NCBI GenBank assembly: GCA_002428605.1
Contig: DIXH01000025.1
Span: forward strand, 12,838-76,837
From: Clostridiaceae bacterium UBA6085
Lineage (GTDB): Bacteria > Bacillota > Clostridia > Clostridiales > Clostridiaceae
Length of the DNA stretch: 64,000 nt
Direction of reading: 5' to 3'
Made by a program: the position numbers and the translations under genes. The notes under the pieces were generated by a model. The model searched no databases. It saw nothing but the letters and a program-made list of their open reading frames with translations, and was not told the origin of the DNA. Below are positions 34,852-43,717 of this stretch, in pieces; within the stretch, counting starts at the first letter, position 1; every line of letters starts with the position of its first letter.

Positions 34852-36307
34852 TGTGGCAATAATAGGCGGCGGTATCATCGGGACGAGCCTTGCAAGGGAG
34901 CTTACAAGGTACAGGCTCAAAATCGCCATTTTCGAGAAGCATCCCGATGTCTCCATGGGTGCTACAAAGGCCAACAGCGCCATAGTGCACGGTGGATATG
35001 CAGAGGGAAGTGATACCCTAAAGGGAAGGCTTTGCATTGAGGGCAGGAGGAGATTCAGGGAGCTTGAAGATGAGCTTCATTTCGGTTTTACTGAAACAGG
35101 GTCCCTGCTTGTAAGCTTGGAAGATGATAAGGAGCCTCTGGAAAGGCTCCTCAGGAGCGGAATAGAGAATGGCCTCACTGACCTTTCCATAATAGGCAGG
35201 GAAGAAATAAGGGAAATGGAACCCAATATATCGGAAGAGGCAAGGAATGCCCTGTTCTGCAAGGGTGCAGGGATATGTTCACCCTATGGGATGGCAATAG
35301 CCATGGCTGAAAATGCGGTTGAAAACGGAGCTGACCTTTTCCTGTCAACTGAAGTTACTGGAATTGAAAGGGAGAACGGGATATTTAACCTATCTACCAA
35401 TAAGGGGGATTTTCAAGCCGCGTTCGTTGTCAATTGCGCCGGTGTTATGTCAGACAGGGTTGCAAGGATGGCAGGTGCGGATGGATTTGAAATACTGCCA
35501 AGAAGCGGAGAGTACCTCCTGTTTGCCCGGGGTACTGGTAAGCTGCTTGAGCATGTCGTGTTCCAGCTTCCGACTGTAATGGGGAAGGGCGTGCTGGTCA
35601 CTCCGACTATCCATGGTAATCTCCTCATAGGTCCCGATGCATCGGACGTAGAGGACAGGGAGGACACATCCACCCACCAGGAAAGGCTTAAGAATGTGTA
35701 CAACCAGGCAAAGAAGCTGTATCCTGATATTAAAGGTGAGAGCTTCCTAAGGAGCTTTACGGGCATCAGGGCAAGGAGTTCGACAGGTGACTTCGTGATC
35801 GGACCGTCGAATATCAAGGGCTTCATCAATGCAGCCGGAATACAGTCTCCGGGTCTTACAGCATCACCAGCAATTGCACATCTTCTTGTAAGGATACTGG
35901 AGGAGGAAGGCTTGAGACTTGAGCCTGAGGCTTCCTTCAATCCATTCAGGAAGCCTGTGGAGGCATCACCGAAGGATCTGCCCTACAGGGAGGTCGACAG
36001 ACTTTCGAGGCTTCCAGTCGGAAAGAGGGAGAGGATAGTATGCAGATGCGAGCAGGTGACCGAAGGGGAGATAGCTGATTCTATGGACAGAGGGATAGAG
36101 GTTACCACGGTAGACGGAATAAAGAGAAGGACCAGGGCGGCAATGGGCTGGTGCCAGGGTACGTTCTGCAGGGAGAGAATCGCAGCTGCAATGGAAGATC
36201 TGACAGGAATATTGCCGGACGGGAGCTACGACATCGAGCGCAGCGGAGTGTCGAGGATCGAGAAGAATGACTTCCTCGATTTCCTGAAAGCGCGCAAGGA
36301 GGAATAA
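34841..36307 (+). CDS. GlpA-like FAD oxidoreductase with BFD domain (paralogue 2)
   Basis: A second member of the same family as the gene at 30928. It starts VHDVAIIGGGIIGTSLARELTR with ATKANSAIVHGGYAEG, and ends in a BFD-like domain with CRCEQVTEGEI and GWCQGTFC. 488 residues. ATG 34841 follows GGGGTGGAG; an in-frame GTG at 34829 is less well placed. Unlike the first copy it has no GlpB or DUF1667 partner directly after, so it either shares the first copy's partners or uses others. The two copies differ over their whole length, so this is not a recent duplication. Confidence 0.87.
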   Translation: MVHDVAIIGGGIIGTSLARELTRYRLKIAIFEKHPDVSMGATKANSAIVHGGYAEGSDTLKGRLCIEGRRRFRELEDELHFGFTETGSLLVSLEDDKEPLERLLRSGIENGLTDLSIIGREEIREMEPNISEEARNALFCKGAGICSPYGMAIAMAENAVENGADLFLSTEVTGIERENGIFNLSTNKGDFQAAFVVNCAGVMSDRVARMAGADGFEILPRSGEYLLFARGTGKLLEHVVFQLPTVMGKGVLVTPTIHGNLLIGPDASDVEDREDTSTHQERLKNVYNQAKKLYPDIKGESFLRSFTGIRARSSTGDFVIGPSNIKGFINAAGIQSPGLTASPAIAHLLVRILEEEGLRLEPEASFNPFRKPVEASPKDLPYREVDRLSRLPVGKRERIVCRCEQVTEGEIADSMDRGIEVTTVDGIKRRTRAAMGWCQGTFCRERIAAAMEDLTGILPDGSYDIERSGVSRIEKNDFLDFLKARKEE

Positions 36308-36841
36308 ATGAGCGACATAATTGACTTCAACGAGCTGAAGAACAAGGTGCGGGAAAAGGACATTGACGATTTCGAGAATTACATAATGTCACTTTATGGA
36401 CAGATGGGTACTGGGAGCATGAACTTCGCCCAGATAAACAAGGCGATACAGGAATACATGAAGGAACATGGGATCTCACAGGAGAAGTTCATGGACCTCC
36501 AGATGAAGCTTATGGAAAGATACGGGGTAACGCCTGAGGACGTCGAGAAGCAGTACAACATACCAGGCGGAAACTATGAAAGGTACAGGAAATCCCTTGG
36601 ATTCACTGAAAAATACAAGGACAGGATAAAAAGCTACGCAGGCTTCAATTATGAGATAAAGAACGACAGGAATGACCTGACTATATTCCTGAATGACAAT
36701 ATCGTCCTGATTTCTTCAAGGAAGAAGGTCGACCTTTCAGACAATGAGCTGAACGAGTTCCTTGTATCATACAAGAAGCTTTCAAAGGATGAGAAGCTGA
36801 TGGTCAGGATCAGCGAAAATGTAATTGAGTATGAATATTGA
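36308..36841 (+). CDS. DUF3867-family cytoplasmic protein
   Basis: A 177-residue protein rich in lysine, aspartate and glutamate, starting MSDIIDFNELKNKVREKDID. This opening fits DUF3867, a clostridial family with no assigned function. Residues 1-90 are predicted helical; residues 110-177 look like an alternating strand region (LTIFLNDNIVLISSRKK). There is no signal or membrane segment. The ATG follows the preceding stop immediately (zero bases between, SD AAGGAGG inside that gene's end), so the protein is translationally coupled to the second GlpA-like protein. No function is offered. Confidence 0.75.
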   Translation: MSDIIDFNELKNKVREKDIDDFENYIMSLYGQMGTGSMNFAQINKAIQEYMKEHGISQEKFMDLQMKLMERYGVTPEDVEKQYNIPGGNYERYRKSLGFTEKYKDRIKSYAGFNYEIKNDRNDLTIFLNDNIVLISSRKKVDLSDNELNEFLVSYKKLSKDEKLMVRISENVIEYEY

Positions 36842-36857
36842 GAGGAAGGTGGACCGG

Positions 36858-37646
36858 ATGAGGATAGGCATAGTAGGCACAGGAAACATGGGATATGCCA
36901 TTGGCAAGGGACTTCAGCAGGCAGGCTATGGGATAACGGTATACAACAGGAGCGACAGGAACGTATCTGAACTGAAGTCGGGAGGAGCCCATGTCGCTCC
37001 AAGTGTGCGCGAGCTTGCAAAGGATAGCGACGTAGTCATAATCGCGGTGAAGCCAAAGGACATCCTGGGAGTGATCAAGGAAAACTGCGATTATCTTGAA
37101 GGGAAGACAGTCGTATCGATTGCTGCAGGTGTTTCACTCCAGAGCCTGCGAGTCGCATCGGAGAACAAGGCGACAATGGCGCGGGTAATGCCGAATACTC
37201 CTGCACTGATATCAAAAGGGGTTTACGGCGTTGTCTCCGACGGACTGGACCTGGAACTAAGGGAGTCCATAGTGAAGCTCTTTTCATCAATCGGTGAGGC
37301 TTACCTCATAACGGAAGAAGACATCCATGGATTCATATCTATAGCCGGATCATCACCCGCATATGTATTCATGTTCATGGAAGCACTTGCAGATGCAGGA
37401 GTCAGGATGGGGATCAAGAGAGCTGATGCATATGATATAGTGGCAGATACACTTATCGGGTCAGCCATGCTGTACAAGAAGACAAGGGAGCACCCGGGAG
37501 CGCTCAAGGACATGGTCACATCGCCCAAAGGGACGACCATAGAAGCTGTAAGGGTACTTGAGGAAAAGGGCTTCAGGACCGCTGTGATTGAAGGTGCTCT
37601 GGCTGCAGGGCTCAAGTCAAGGGAAATGGAAGCCAGGGATAAATAG
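36858..37646 (+). CDS. proC: Pyrroline-5-carboxylate reductase
   Basis: Last step of proline synthesis: NAD(P)H-dependent reduction of 1-pyrroline-5-carboxylate. The N-terminal Rossmann motif is RIGIVGTGNMGYAIGKGL; the C-terminal dimer domain holds the family signature around SSPAYVFMFMEALADAGV and SPKGTTIEAVRVLEEKGF. 262 residues. ATG 36858 follows AAGGTGG; a frame opening at 36825 overlaps the preceding gene and has no site. Last gene of the birA-GlpA2-DUF3867-proC run. No proA/proB nearby. Confidence 0.96.
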   Translation: MRIGIVGTGNMGYAIGKGLQQAGYGITVYNRSDRNVSELKSGGAHVAPSVRELAKDSDVVIIAVKPKDILGVIKENCDYLEGKTVVSIAAGVSLQSLRVASENKATMARVMPNTPALISKGVYGVVSDGLDLELRESIVKLFSSIGEAYLITEEDIHGFISIAGSSPAYVFMFMEALADAGVRMGIKRADAYDIVADTLIGSAMLYKKTREHPGALKDMVTSPKGTTIEAVRVLEEKGFRTAVIEGALAAGLKSREMEARDK

Positions 37647-37668
37647 ACAGTAATTGAAGCTAAATTAA

Positions 37669-37696
37669 AGCACCCCGGAAAAAATTCCGGGGTGCT
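37669..37696. terminator. Bidirectional terminator between proC and glmS
   Basis: AGCACCCCGGAA and TTCCGGGGTGCT form a perfect 12-bp stem with a 4-base loop, between the convergent proC and glmS genes. It can end transcription in both directions, although the T runs are short. Confidence 0.85.
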
Positions 37697-37700
37697 CATT

Positions 37701-39527
37701 CTATTCCACTGTAACTGATTTTGCAAGGTTCCTCGGCTTGTCTACGTCCAGGCCCTTGAATGAGCAGACGTAGTAGGAGAGGAGCTGCATAGGTACGACT
37801 GCAAGTACTGGTGCAAGCAGGTCTAGCGTTTCAGGTATGTGTACCGCTGTATCGACGAAGCTGTCTACAGTCTTATTGCTCTCATATGTTACAACCATGA
37901 CCTTCGCGCCTCTGGAGGTTACCTCCTTGAGGTTTGAATGCATCTTGTCAAGCAGGCTTCTCTGTGTAAGCGATGCAAGCACCGAGGTATTCTTCTCGAT
38001 GAGGGCTATGGGGCCGTGCTTAAGCTCTCCACCAGGGTAGGCATCCGCATGGATGTATGTGAGCTCCTTGAGCTTGAGGGCCGCTTCAATTGCGACCGCA
38101 TAGTCCAGGCCTCTTCCGATGAAGAACACATCCTTTTCGCCATGGATCTTCAAGGCGAACTTCTGTATGCTTTCCTTCTCTTCGATTACCTTTGAAACCT
38201 TGTCTGGAAGAAGAAGCATCTCCTTCTTGATGACATCAGTCTCCTCATCGGTCATTGTGCCAAGCAGCTCGGCAAAATGCAGGGCTATTGTATACACTGC
38301 TATAAGCATGGTGAGATATGCCTTAGTCGATGCAACTCCGATTTCAGGTCCTGCCCAGGTGTAGAACACATCTGTAGCTTCCCTTGCAACCGAGCTTCCG
38401 ACCACGTTGGTGATCGCTATTACCCTTGCTCCCTTTTTCTTTGAGTCACGTAGTACCGCCAAAGTGTCAGCAGTCTCTCCGGACTGGCTTATGACAATGA
38501 GCAGTGTCCTTGAGTCTATTATCGGGTCCCTGTATCTGAATTCTGATGCGACATCAACCTCTACAGGTATCTTTGACAGTGATTCTATTGCTGTCTTGCC
38601 GACAACTCCGGCATTGTAAGCCGTTCCGCAGGCAACTATGTAGATCCTTGAGTAGCTTTCAAGCATTTCCTTGGTTATAGTTATGTCGTCCAGCTTGACC
38701 TTCTGACCTGCCACTATCCTCGATGTCATGGTATCCCTGAGGGCCTTCGGCTGCTCATGGATCTCCTTTATCGTGAAGTGATCATATCCGCCCTTTTCGG
38801 CAGAGTCCGCATTCCAGGTTATCGTGGTGGCTGACTTCTCAACAGGCTCCAGGTTGGCGTTGTAGTATTTGATGCCGGATCCCGTAATTTCCGCGAATTC
38901 CATGTCATCAAGATATACGACTTCCCTCGTGTAATTGAGTATGGCAGGAACGTCCGAGGCGATGAAGCTCTCGTTCTCTCCAATTCCGATTATGAGAGGA
39001 CTGTCCTTCCTTACAGCTATTATCTTGTCAGGATCGTCAAGGGATATGACTCCAAGCGCGTAGCTTCCCTTGAGCCTCTGTGTCGCATTGATGACTGCCT
39101 CAAGCAGGCATCCGTTGAAATAGTGGTCTACTAGGTTAGGTATGACCTCGGTATCTGTCTCCGACAGGAAAGTATAACCCTTGTCAGCAAGCCAGCTTTT
39201 GATCTCCATGTAATTTTCGATTATGCCGTTGTGCACAACAGAAATCCTGTCGTTGTTGCTGCAATGAGGGTGAGAGTTCACGTCCGAAGGTTCACCGTGG
39301 GTGGCCCACCTGGTGTGGCCTATTCCAAGATGACCGTGGGCTGGCTCCGTCTCCAGCTTTTCCGCAAGATTCTTAAGCCTTCCCTTTGTCTTCACGATGG
39401 TGATCCTACCATCTTCAGGCACAGCGATGCCTGCCGAATCATAGCCCCTGTATTCGAGCTTTGAAAGACCGTGCACAAGGACGTCCGTAGCATCCTTGCC
39501 TCCTAAATAACCGACAATTCCACACAT
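37701..39527 (-). CDS. glmS: Glutamine-fructose-6-phosphate aminotransferase (isomerizing)
   Basis: Makes glucosamine-6-phosphate from fructose-6-phosphate and glutamine, the first step toward peptidoglycan amino sugars. The N-terminal class II glutamine amidotransferase domain begins MCGIVGYLGG, with Cys2 as nucleophile after Met removal. Two SIS isomerase domains follow (about 285-420 and 455-595), with SQSGETADTLAVLR and DAYPGGELKHGPIALI. The C-terminus ends DKPRNLAKSVTVE, the standard active-site tail. 608 residues. It lies behind a glmS ribozyme, so its mRNA is cut when glucosamine-6-phosphate is plentiful. Confidence 0.98.
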   Translation of the reverse strand: MCGIVGYLGGKDATDVLVHGLSKLEYRGYDSAGIAVPEDGRITIVKTKGRLKNLAEKLETEPAHGHLGIGHTRWATHGEPSDVNSHPHCSNNDRISVVHNGIIENYMEIKSWLADKGYTFLSETDTEVIPNLVDHYFNGCLLEAVINATQRLKGSYALGVISLDDPDKIIAVRKDSPLIIGIGENESFIASDVPAILNYTREVVYLDDMEFAEITGSGIKYYNANLEPVEKSATTITWNADSAEKGGYDHFTIKEIHEQPKALRDTMTSRIVAGQKVKLDDITITKEMLESYSRIYIVACGTAYNAGVVGKTAIESLSKIPVEVDVASEFRYRDPIIDSRTLLIVISQSGETADTLAVLRDSKKKGARVIAITNVVGSSVAREATDVFYTWAGPEIGVASTKAYLTMLIAVYTIALHFAELLGTMTDEETDVIKKEMLLLPDKVSKVIEEKESIQKFALKIHGEKDVFFIGRGLDYAVAIEAALKLKELTYIHADAYPGGELKHGPIALIEKNTSVLASLTQRSLLDKMHSNLKEVTSRGAKVMVVTYESNKTVDSFVDTAVHIPETLDLLAPVLAVVPMQLLSYYVCSFKGLDVDKPRNLAKSVTVE

Positions 39528-39569
39528 GACAATACATCCTTTCTTATTTTATTAAGAAAGGTCTGGGCA

Positions 39570-39704
39570 CCTGATCCCCTTTGTCCCCGAAGTTGCCTCC
39601 GGTATTTGAGGGAGCTTTTTCGGTAGTGCATACCGTGGAGCATCCGCCGAACTTTCGATTACTCCATCCTCGTCAACCGGCTGAATCAGCCGGTTCTGGC
39701 GCTA
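39570..39704 (-). ncRNA. glmS ribozyme: glmS ribozyme-riboswitch
   Basis: Reading the minus strand from about 39703, the leader shows AGCGCCAGAACCGGC, a P2 stem (ACCGGCTGATTCAGCCGGT), then GACGAGGATGGAGTAATCGA, GGCGGATGCTCC, and finally GGGGACAAAGGGGATC. These are the conserved core elements of the glmS ribozyme, in order. Cleavage is expected just 5' of the G complementary to position 39702. The motif ends about 45 bases before the glmS ATG. Glucosamine-6-phosphate is the cofactor for self-cleavage in the family; degradation of the cleaved mRNA lowers GlmS. Confidence 0.96.
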
Positions 39705-39748
39705 TTCCATCTGGAATTTCATATTGATATCCAAACCTTGCTCCCATT

Positions 39749-39777
39749 ATTATATAGGCATTCCTCATTTAGCGCAA
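39749..39777 (-). promoter_or_regulatory. Promoter of glmS
   Basis: On the minus strand TTGCGC (39772-39777) and TATAAT (39749-39754) are separated by exactly 17 bases. Transcription would begin near 39742, about 40 bases upstream of the ribozyme cleavage site, as in other glmS leaders. Confidence 0.75.
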
Positions 39778-39850
39778 CTTCCGGTGATAGTTAGATGCCT
39801 CATTATGCACGCATTCGATTGGGGCACATGGTGAAAAAACATTGTGAAAA

Positions 39851-39887
39851 ATAAAACGGAAGGTCTCCGTTTATTGGAGACCTTCCG
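39851..39887 (-). terminator. Terminator of the acyP gene
   Basis: CGGAAGGTCTCC (39857-39868) and GGAGACCTTCCG (39876-39887) form a perfect 12-bp stem with a 7-base loop. On the minus strand it is followed by TTTTATTTTT. Confidence 0.92.
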
Positions 39888-39889
39888 GC

Positions 39890-40171
39890 TCAATAGGTGA
39901 TATCGAAGGATTTTTCATTGGGCTTCACCGGTATCTCTTTCATCGAGTAGTTCTCGATCCTTGAATACCCGTTACCGCCCTTTACTGTGTCGAGAAAGAC
40001 TGAGATATGGTCATCAGGTCCCTGTACTTCCACCTCCACATTACCGTTATCCATGTTCCTGACATGACCTGTCAGCTTCATGATGTAAGCGGCCCTGTAG
40101 ACGAAATACCTGAAGCCAACCCCTTGGACCCTTCCCTGGTAGATGATGAAGAGTCTCTTCAATTCAATCAC
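39890..40171 (-). CDS. acyP: Acylphosphatase
   Basis: Small enzyme that hydrolyses acyl phosphates. The signature QGRVQGVGFRYFVYRAA carries the catalytic arginine, and GHVRNMDNGNVEVEVQG carries the catalytic asparagine. Length about 93 residues, as usual for the family. The start is GTG 40171 or the TTG three codons later (MKRLFIIYQG); AAGGA is close to the first and well spaced for the second. It lies nine bases downstream of the membrane-anchored DnaQ-like gene and is probably co-transcribed with it. Confidence 0.95.
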   Translation of the reverse strand: MIELKRLFIIYQGRVQGVGFRYFVYRAAYIMKLTGHVRNMDNGNVEVEVQGPDDHISVFLDTVKGGNGYSRIENYSMKEIPVKPNEKSFDITY

Positions 40172-40179
40172 ATCCTTGG

Positions 40180-41058
40180 TCAGTTTCCTGATACGTGTTC
40201 CGTTTCTGCTATCTGCTCCTTGGTTTCAAGATGGCTTTTCCTGGCTTTTTCCGGAATCTGGAACAGTTTGGCTCCCCCGGACTTTCCTTTTATAAGCTTC
40301 TGGAGACGTTTCTTCTCCTTTGCCTTGAACACGTTGAGAGTATACACGTAGTCCAGATAGATCGCGCCTACTGTCTTGGCTCCTGCGAGCCTGTCGTTTT
40401 CAAGGTTCATCAGCCTCAGATGCCTTGTCAGCTTCTTTATGGGCTCATTGTACAGGTTGTAGATATCCTTGCTCATCTTCATCGCATCGAGGTAAGTCAG
40501 CTGGATGTCCTTGTCCAGCTTTATGTTGATGTAGGTGTGCATAAATGCCTGGTTATATGTGACAACCGGCATAGTATCGGCAAACTTTATGAACTTAGCG
40601 AATGCTTCCCCGATCGACAGGCTGTATTTCTCAAAAAGAGGGTCTCTTGACTCTATTGGGACAAAGAGGGAATCAACCATCCTGGTTCCCTTGTACCTTA
40701 CTGCCTGCAGGCTTGACACTGTCGCTCCATAAGGGTCTTCGCTGTTCCTTCCGAGATACAGCGCTATGAAGTCCTTGTGCAGAGGAACTGAGTCAACTTC
40801 CTTCAGTATCTTTCCTCTGTGGTTGAACAGGGCCTTTTCCATGATCACGTTCCTGTAGTTCATCCTTGACGGGTTGTATATCATGTCCTTCACAATGTAG
40901 AATGCCGCTATGGTAAGTCCCATGAGAAGAAATACTATCGAGTAGCCCAGTTCCGGCTTCTTGCCGCTCTTATAATACTCGTTAGTGAATACTGCGATCA
41001 GGATGAGGAACAGGTATATGAAGATATATTTCATGTTAAGCACTTTCCTAATCTTCAT
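40180..41058 (-). CDS. Membrane-anchored protein with a degenerate DnaQ-like exonuclease fold
   Basis: A 292-residue protein with two N-terminal transmembrane helices (about 10-26 and 39-57) and a cytoplasmic domain (about 80-240). The domain follows the DnaQ (DEDD) exonuclease pattern: FIALYLGRN at 97-105 where active enzymes have FVALDVETT; a strand pair to about 135; VVTYNQAFMHTYI at 165-177 for the VAHNAxFD block; LDAMKMSKDIY near 190; and NDRLAGAKTVGAIYL at 221-235 for HRALxDAxAT. All catalytic positions are changed (D to Y101, E to G103, D to M173, H to D222, D to A227). It should be inactive and may bind nucleic acid or a protein at the membrane. ATG 41058 follows AGGGGG. Fold assignment is by eye and moderate. 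Confidence 0.6.
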   Translation of the reverse strand: MKIRKVLNMKYIFIYLFLILIAVFTNEYYKSGKKPELGYSIVFLLMGLTIAAFYIVKDMIYNPSRMNYRNVIMEKALFNHRGKILKEVDSVPLHKDFIALYLGRNSEDPYGATVSSLQAVRYKGTRMVDSLFVPIESRDPLFEKYSLSIGEAFAKFIKFADTMPVVTYNQAFMHTYINIKLDKDIQLTYLDAMKMSKDIYNLYNEPIKKLTRHLRLMNLENDRLAGAKTVGAIYLDYVYTLNVFKAKEKKRLQKLIKGKSGGAKLFQIPEKARKSHLETKEQIAETEHVSGN

Positions 41059-41152
41059 TGCTTTCCCCCTTTTCACTCATTAATAGTGTAATCTATTACA
41101 TTATAATGCAAAACTCGTAAAAATTAAAGACACGGTGTTTTCACTTAGATTG

Positions 41153-42802
41153 CTATAATACTGCGCCCGGGCCAGGATAGAACCTTACAGGAAGGTCCAC
41201 GGTAATTACAAGGGTGCTGCGGTCCGTCTTTCTGGCGCTTATCCTGCCTGAGTGCATCTTGACTATGTTTTCTGATATGGCAAGGCCGAGACCGCTGCCT
41301 CCGTTTCCGGAGAACCTTGATTTGTCCAGGCGGTAGAAACGCTCGAACATTTTCGGTATCTCTGACTCATCGATGTCGCCAACGGAATTTTCCACGGAGA
41401 CCCTTGCCAGAGTAGCTCCTTCTTCAAGTGACAGCAATACCTTTATAGGTACCTTTTCTGTCGAATACTTGATTGCATTGGTTATGAGATTCTCAAAAAG
41501 CCTGACTATCTGCTGCACATCAGCTTCCACAATGACATCAACCTTAGGCATGACCTTCTCCAGGGTATGTCCATATTCTTCCGCAAGAGGGATCATCTCC
41601 TCCACAAGCTGCTCTATGAGCTCCCTGAGGCTTACATTCATGATGTTAAGCTTGTGCTCTGGGCTCTCAAGCTTTGAGTATTCAAACAGGGACTCTATGA
41701 GCTCCTTGAGCCTAAGTGACTTTGAACTTGCAATCTCGATGTATTCCTTCCTCTTCTCAGGTGATATCGCATCTGACTTGGCTAGCTCGATATATCCGAT
41801 AATGGAGGTAAGAGGAGTCCTCAGGTCATGGGATACGTTAGTGATGAGGTCGTTCTTCATCTGTTCGAGCTTGCGTTCCTCCTCGATCCTGACATCGATG
41901 TCCGTTGCCATGGAATTTATGCTCTTAGCAAGGTTTGTAAGCTCATCATTTCCCTTTACAGGAGCCTTGTACTTGAAGTTTCCTGTGGAAATGACCTTTA
42001 CCGTATCAGAAAGCTGCTGGATGTAGTCCATCTTCCTCCTGGTTATTATGAGGAACAGGGCAACGAATAATAAAAGGGCAGCGAATAGGGCAAGTGATGT
42101 ATTGTATACGTAGCTTAATGTGGTATCAACAACGGCTGCAGGAGCCGCCTTGACTATTAGATACCTGTCCTCGTCCAGGAAATTCATGGGATAGACCAAA
42201 GTCATCTCCTGTGCAGGGTCCTGAGGTGTACCGGGATTATGGTAGATTGTTGTTGAACCGGAATAGGACACATCAAAGCTGTTCTTGAGCACGTCGAATA
42301 TATCCAGTTTTGACTCTGAGACGCCCTCGGTCTTGAACTGGATGTTTCCGTTGAGGTCGGTAACCATTACCTTCAGGTTTTCGACCCTTGAGAAATCCTC
42401 AATGAGATTCTTCATTGCCTGATAAAGGTCGAACTGCTTGGCAAGTGGATTGTTCTCAGAAGGATACCTGACATTTCTCCTCATCTCGTCGGTTATTTCG
42501 GTCTCTTCCTTGTACCTTAAGTCATTGATCATCCTTTCGGCGATATCGTATGCCGAGTCCCTTATGCTCTCAATGCCGCTGTCGTAGGAGATATGGGAGG
42601 TCTCAACGGTCCTCTCAGTCATCTTGTATGTGACGTTGTAGCCGATAAAGGCCGCCACGAGGCAGATCGCTACGGCGAAAATAAGTTCAAGCTGGATGTT
42701 GCTTGAGATCCTGTCCCGGATGATGCCGTCTATAAGGCTGAAGAACCTGTCGGACCTCGATGCCTTTTTATTTGCAGTAGCCTTGTTCTGCTTATTTTTC
42801 AA
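41153..42802 (-). CDS. Sensor histidine kinase
   Basis: Membrane sensor kinase of a two-component system. TM1 at about 38-58; an extracytoplasmic Cache/PAS-like sensor at about 60-230; TM2 at about 234-254; HAMP at about 255-310; HisKA with the phospho-accepting His325 in TNVSHDLRTP; then an HATPase with NLITNAIKYSTEK and GGSGLGLAISE. 549 residues. The start overlaps the response regulator stop by 11 bases. The pair is divergent from a large PBP2-type gene, which suggests envelope sensing (inference). Stimulus unknown. Confidence 0.94.
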   Translation of the reverse strand: MKNKQNKATANKKASRSDRFFSLIDGIIRDRISSNIQLELIFAVAICLVAAFIGYNVTYKMTERTVETSHISYDSGIESIRDSAYDIAERMINDLRYKEETEITDEMRRNVRYPSENNPLAKQFDLYQAMKNLIEDFSRVENLKVMVTDLNGNIQFKTEGVSESKLDIFDVLKNSFDVSYSGSTTIYHNPGTPQDPAQEMTLVYPMNFLDEDRYLIVKAAPAAVVDTTLSYVYNTSLALFAALLLFVALFLIITRRKMDYIQQLSDTVKVISTGNFKYKAPVKGNDELTNLAKSINSMATDIDVRIEEERKLEQMKNDLITNVSHDLRTPLTSIIGYIELAKSDAISPEKRKEYIEIASSKSLRLKELIESLFEYSKLESPEHKLNIMNVSLRELIEQLVEEMIPLAEEYGHTLEKVMPKVDVIVEADVQQIVRLFENLITNAIKYSTEKVPIKVLLSLEEGATLARVSVENSVGDIDESEIPKMFERFYRLDKSRFSGNGGSGLGLAISENIVKMHSGRISARKTDRSTLVITVDLPVRFYPGPGAVL

Positions 42803-43487
42803 CCTTGTATCCTACTCCCCAGACTGTCTTGATGTATCTTGGATTCCTTGGATCGTCCTCGATCTTCTCCCTTAGCTTCCTGATATGGACCATTACGGTG
42901 TTTTCGGACTCAAGGAATTCCTCTTTCCAGACATTCTCATAAATCTTCTCGACGGAAAGCACGATCCCCACGTTCCTTGTCATGTATTCAAGCATGTCGA
43001 ATTCGGTCTTTGTAAGCTTGATGTCCTTCTCGCCCTTCTTGACCTCCCTTGTGCCTATGTTGATCGTGATGTCGTCAAGGGTAAGTACATTCTCGTTTCG
43101 TGGCTTTTCACTGTTAAGGACATAGTATCTCCTTAGCTGGCTCTTCACTCTTGCGATCAGCTCAAGGGGATTGAAGGGTTTGGTAAGATAATCGTCGGCG
43201 CCTGAAGTGAGGCCATGGATCTTGTCCATGTCCTGTGTCTTCGCTGAAAGCATTATGATCGGCATGTTCTTTGTCTTCCTGAGCTCCATTGTAGCCTGGA
43301 TTCCATCCTTCTTGGGCATCATTATGTCCAGGATGATCAGGTCCACATGGTTGCTTGCGATCATTTCCAGTGCCTCTTCTCCGTTTGTTGCCTTGAGCGT
43401 ATTGTAGCCCTCGTTTGCAAGATAGATCTCGATGAGCTCCCTTATCTCCTTTTCATCGTCTACGATGAGTATTGTCTGTTTGTCCAT
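42792..43487 (-). CDS. OmpR/PhoB-family response regulator
   Basis: Transcription factor partner of the adjacent kinase. Receiver domain 1-115: the acidic pocket is in ILIVDDEKE, the phospho-accepting Asp54 is in IILDIMMP, and MLSAKTQ follows. The C-terminal winged helix (about 130-231) has LTKTEFDMLEYMTRNVG and ENTVMVHIRKLREKI, ending TVWGVGYKVEK. ATG 43487 lies behind GGAGGTTCAAT; a longer frame from 43550 lacks a site. Typical length, 231 residues. It forms an operon with the kinase, which it overlaps. Confidence 0.95.
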   Translation of the reverse strand: MDKQTILIVDDEKEIRELIEIYLANEGYNTLKATNGEEALEMIASNHVDLIILDIMMPKKDGIQATMELRKTKNMPIIMLSAKTQDMDKIHGLTSGADDYLTKPFNPLELIARVKSQLRRYYVLNSEKPRNENVLTLDDITINIGTREVKKGEKDIKLTKTEFDMLEYMTRNVGIVLSVEKIYENVWKEEFLESENTVMVHIRKLREKIEDDPRNPRYIKTVWGVGYKVEK

Positions 43488-43717
43488 ATTGAACCTCCGA
43501 TATATATTGATACCAGTATATGGCATAATTCTTAATATTTGTGTCTTCAAGCCTTAATCGGGCCTGAAATAGCGTTCCTATAAGGTTATTATACAATATA
43601 GTGGAATTTAAGCCATTTTCAATTAGGCATCAAAGGGAAAGTTCATCTTTTCTTAAGGTTTAAGCAAGATTGCTTCTGTAGTATGATATGTGTATAAATT
43701 TAAGCAAGAGGATCGAT

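Noticed and set aside
39541..39570. TTCTTATTTTATTAAGAA as an operator ahead of glmS
   Set aside because: It is a small AT-rich inverted repeat between the ribozyme and the start codon; most likely simple leader structure close to the ribosome-binding site.
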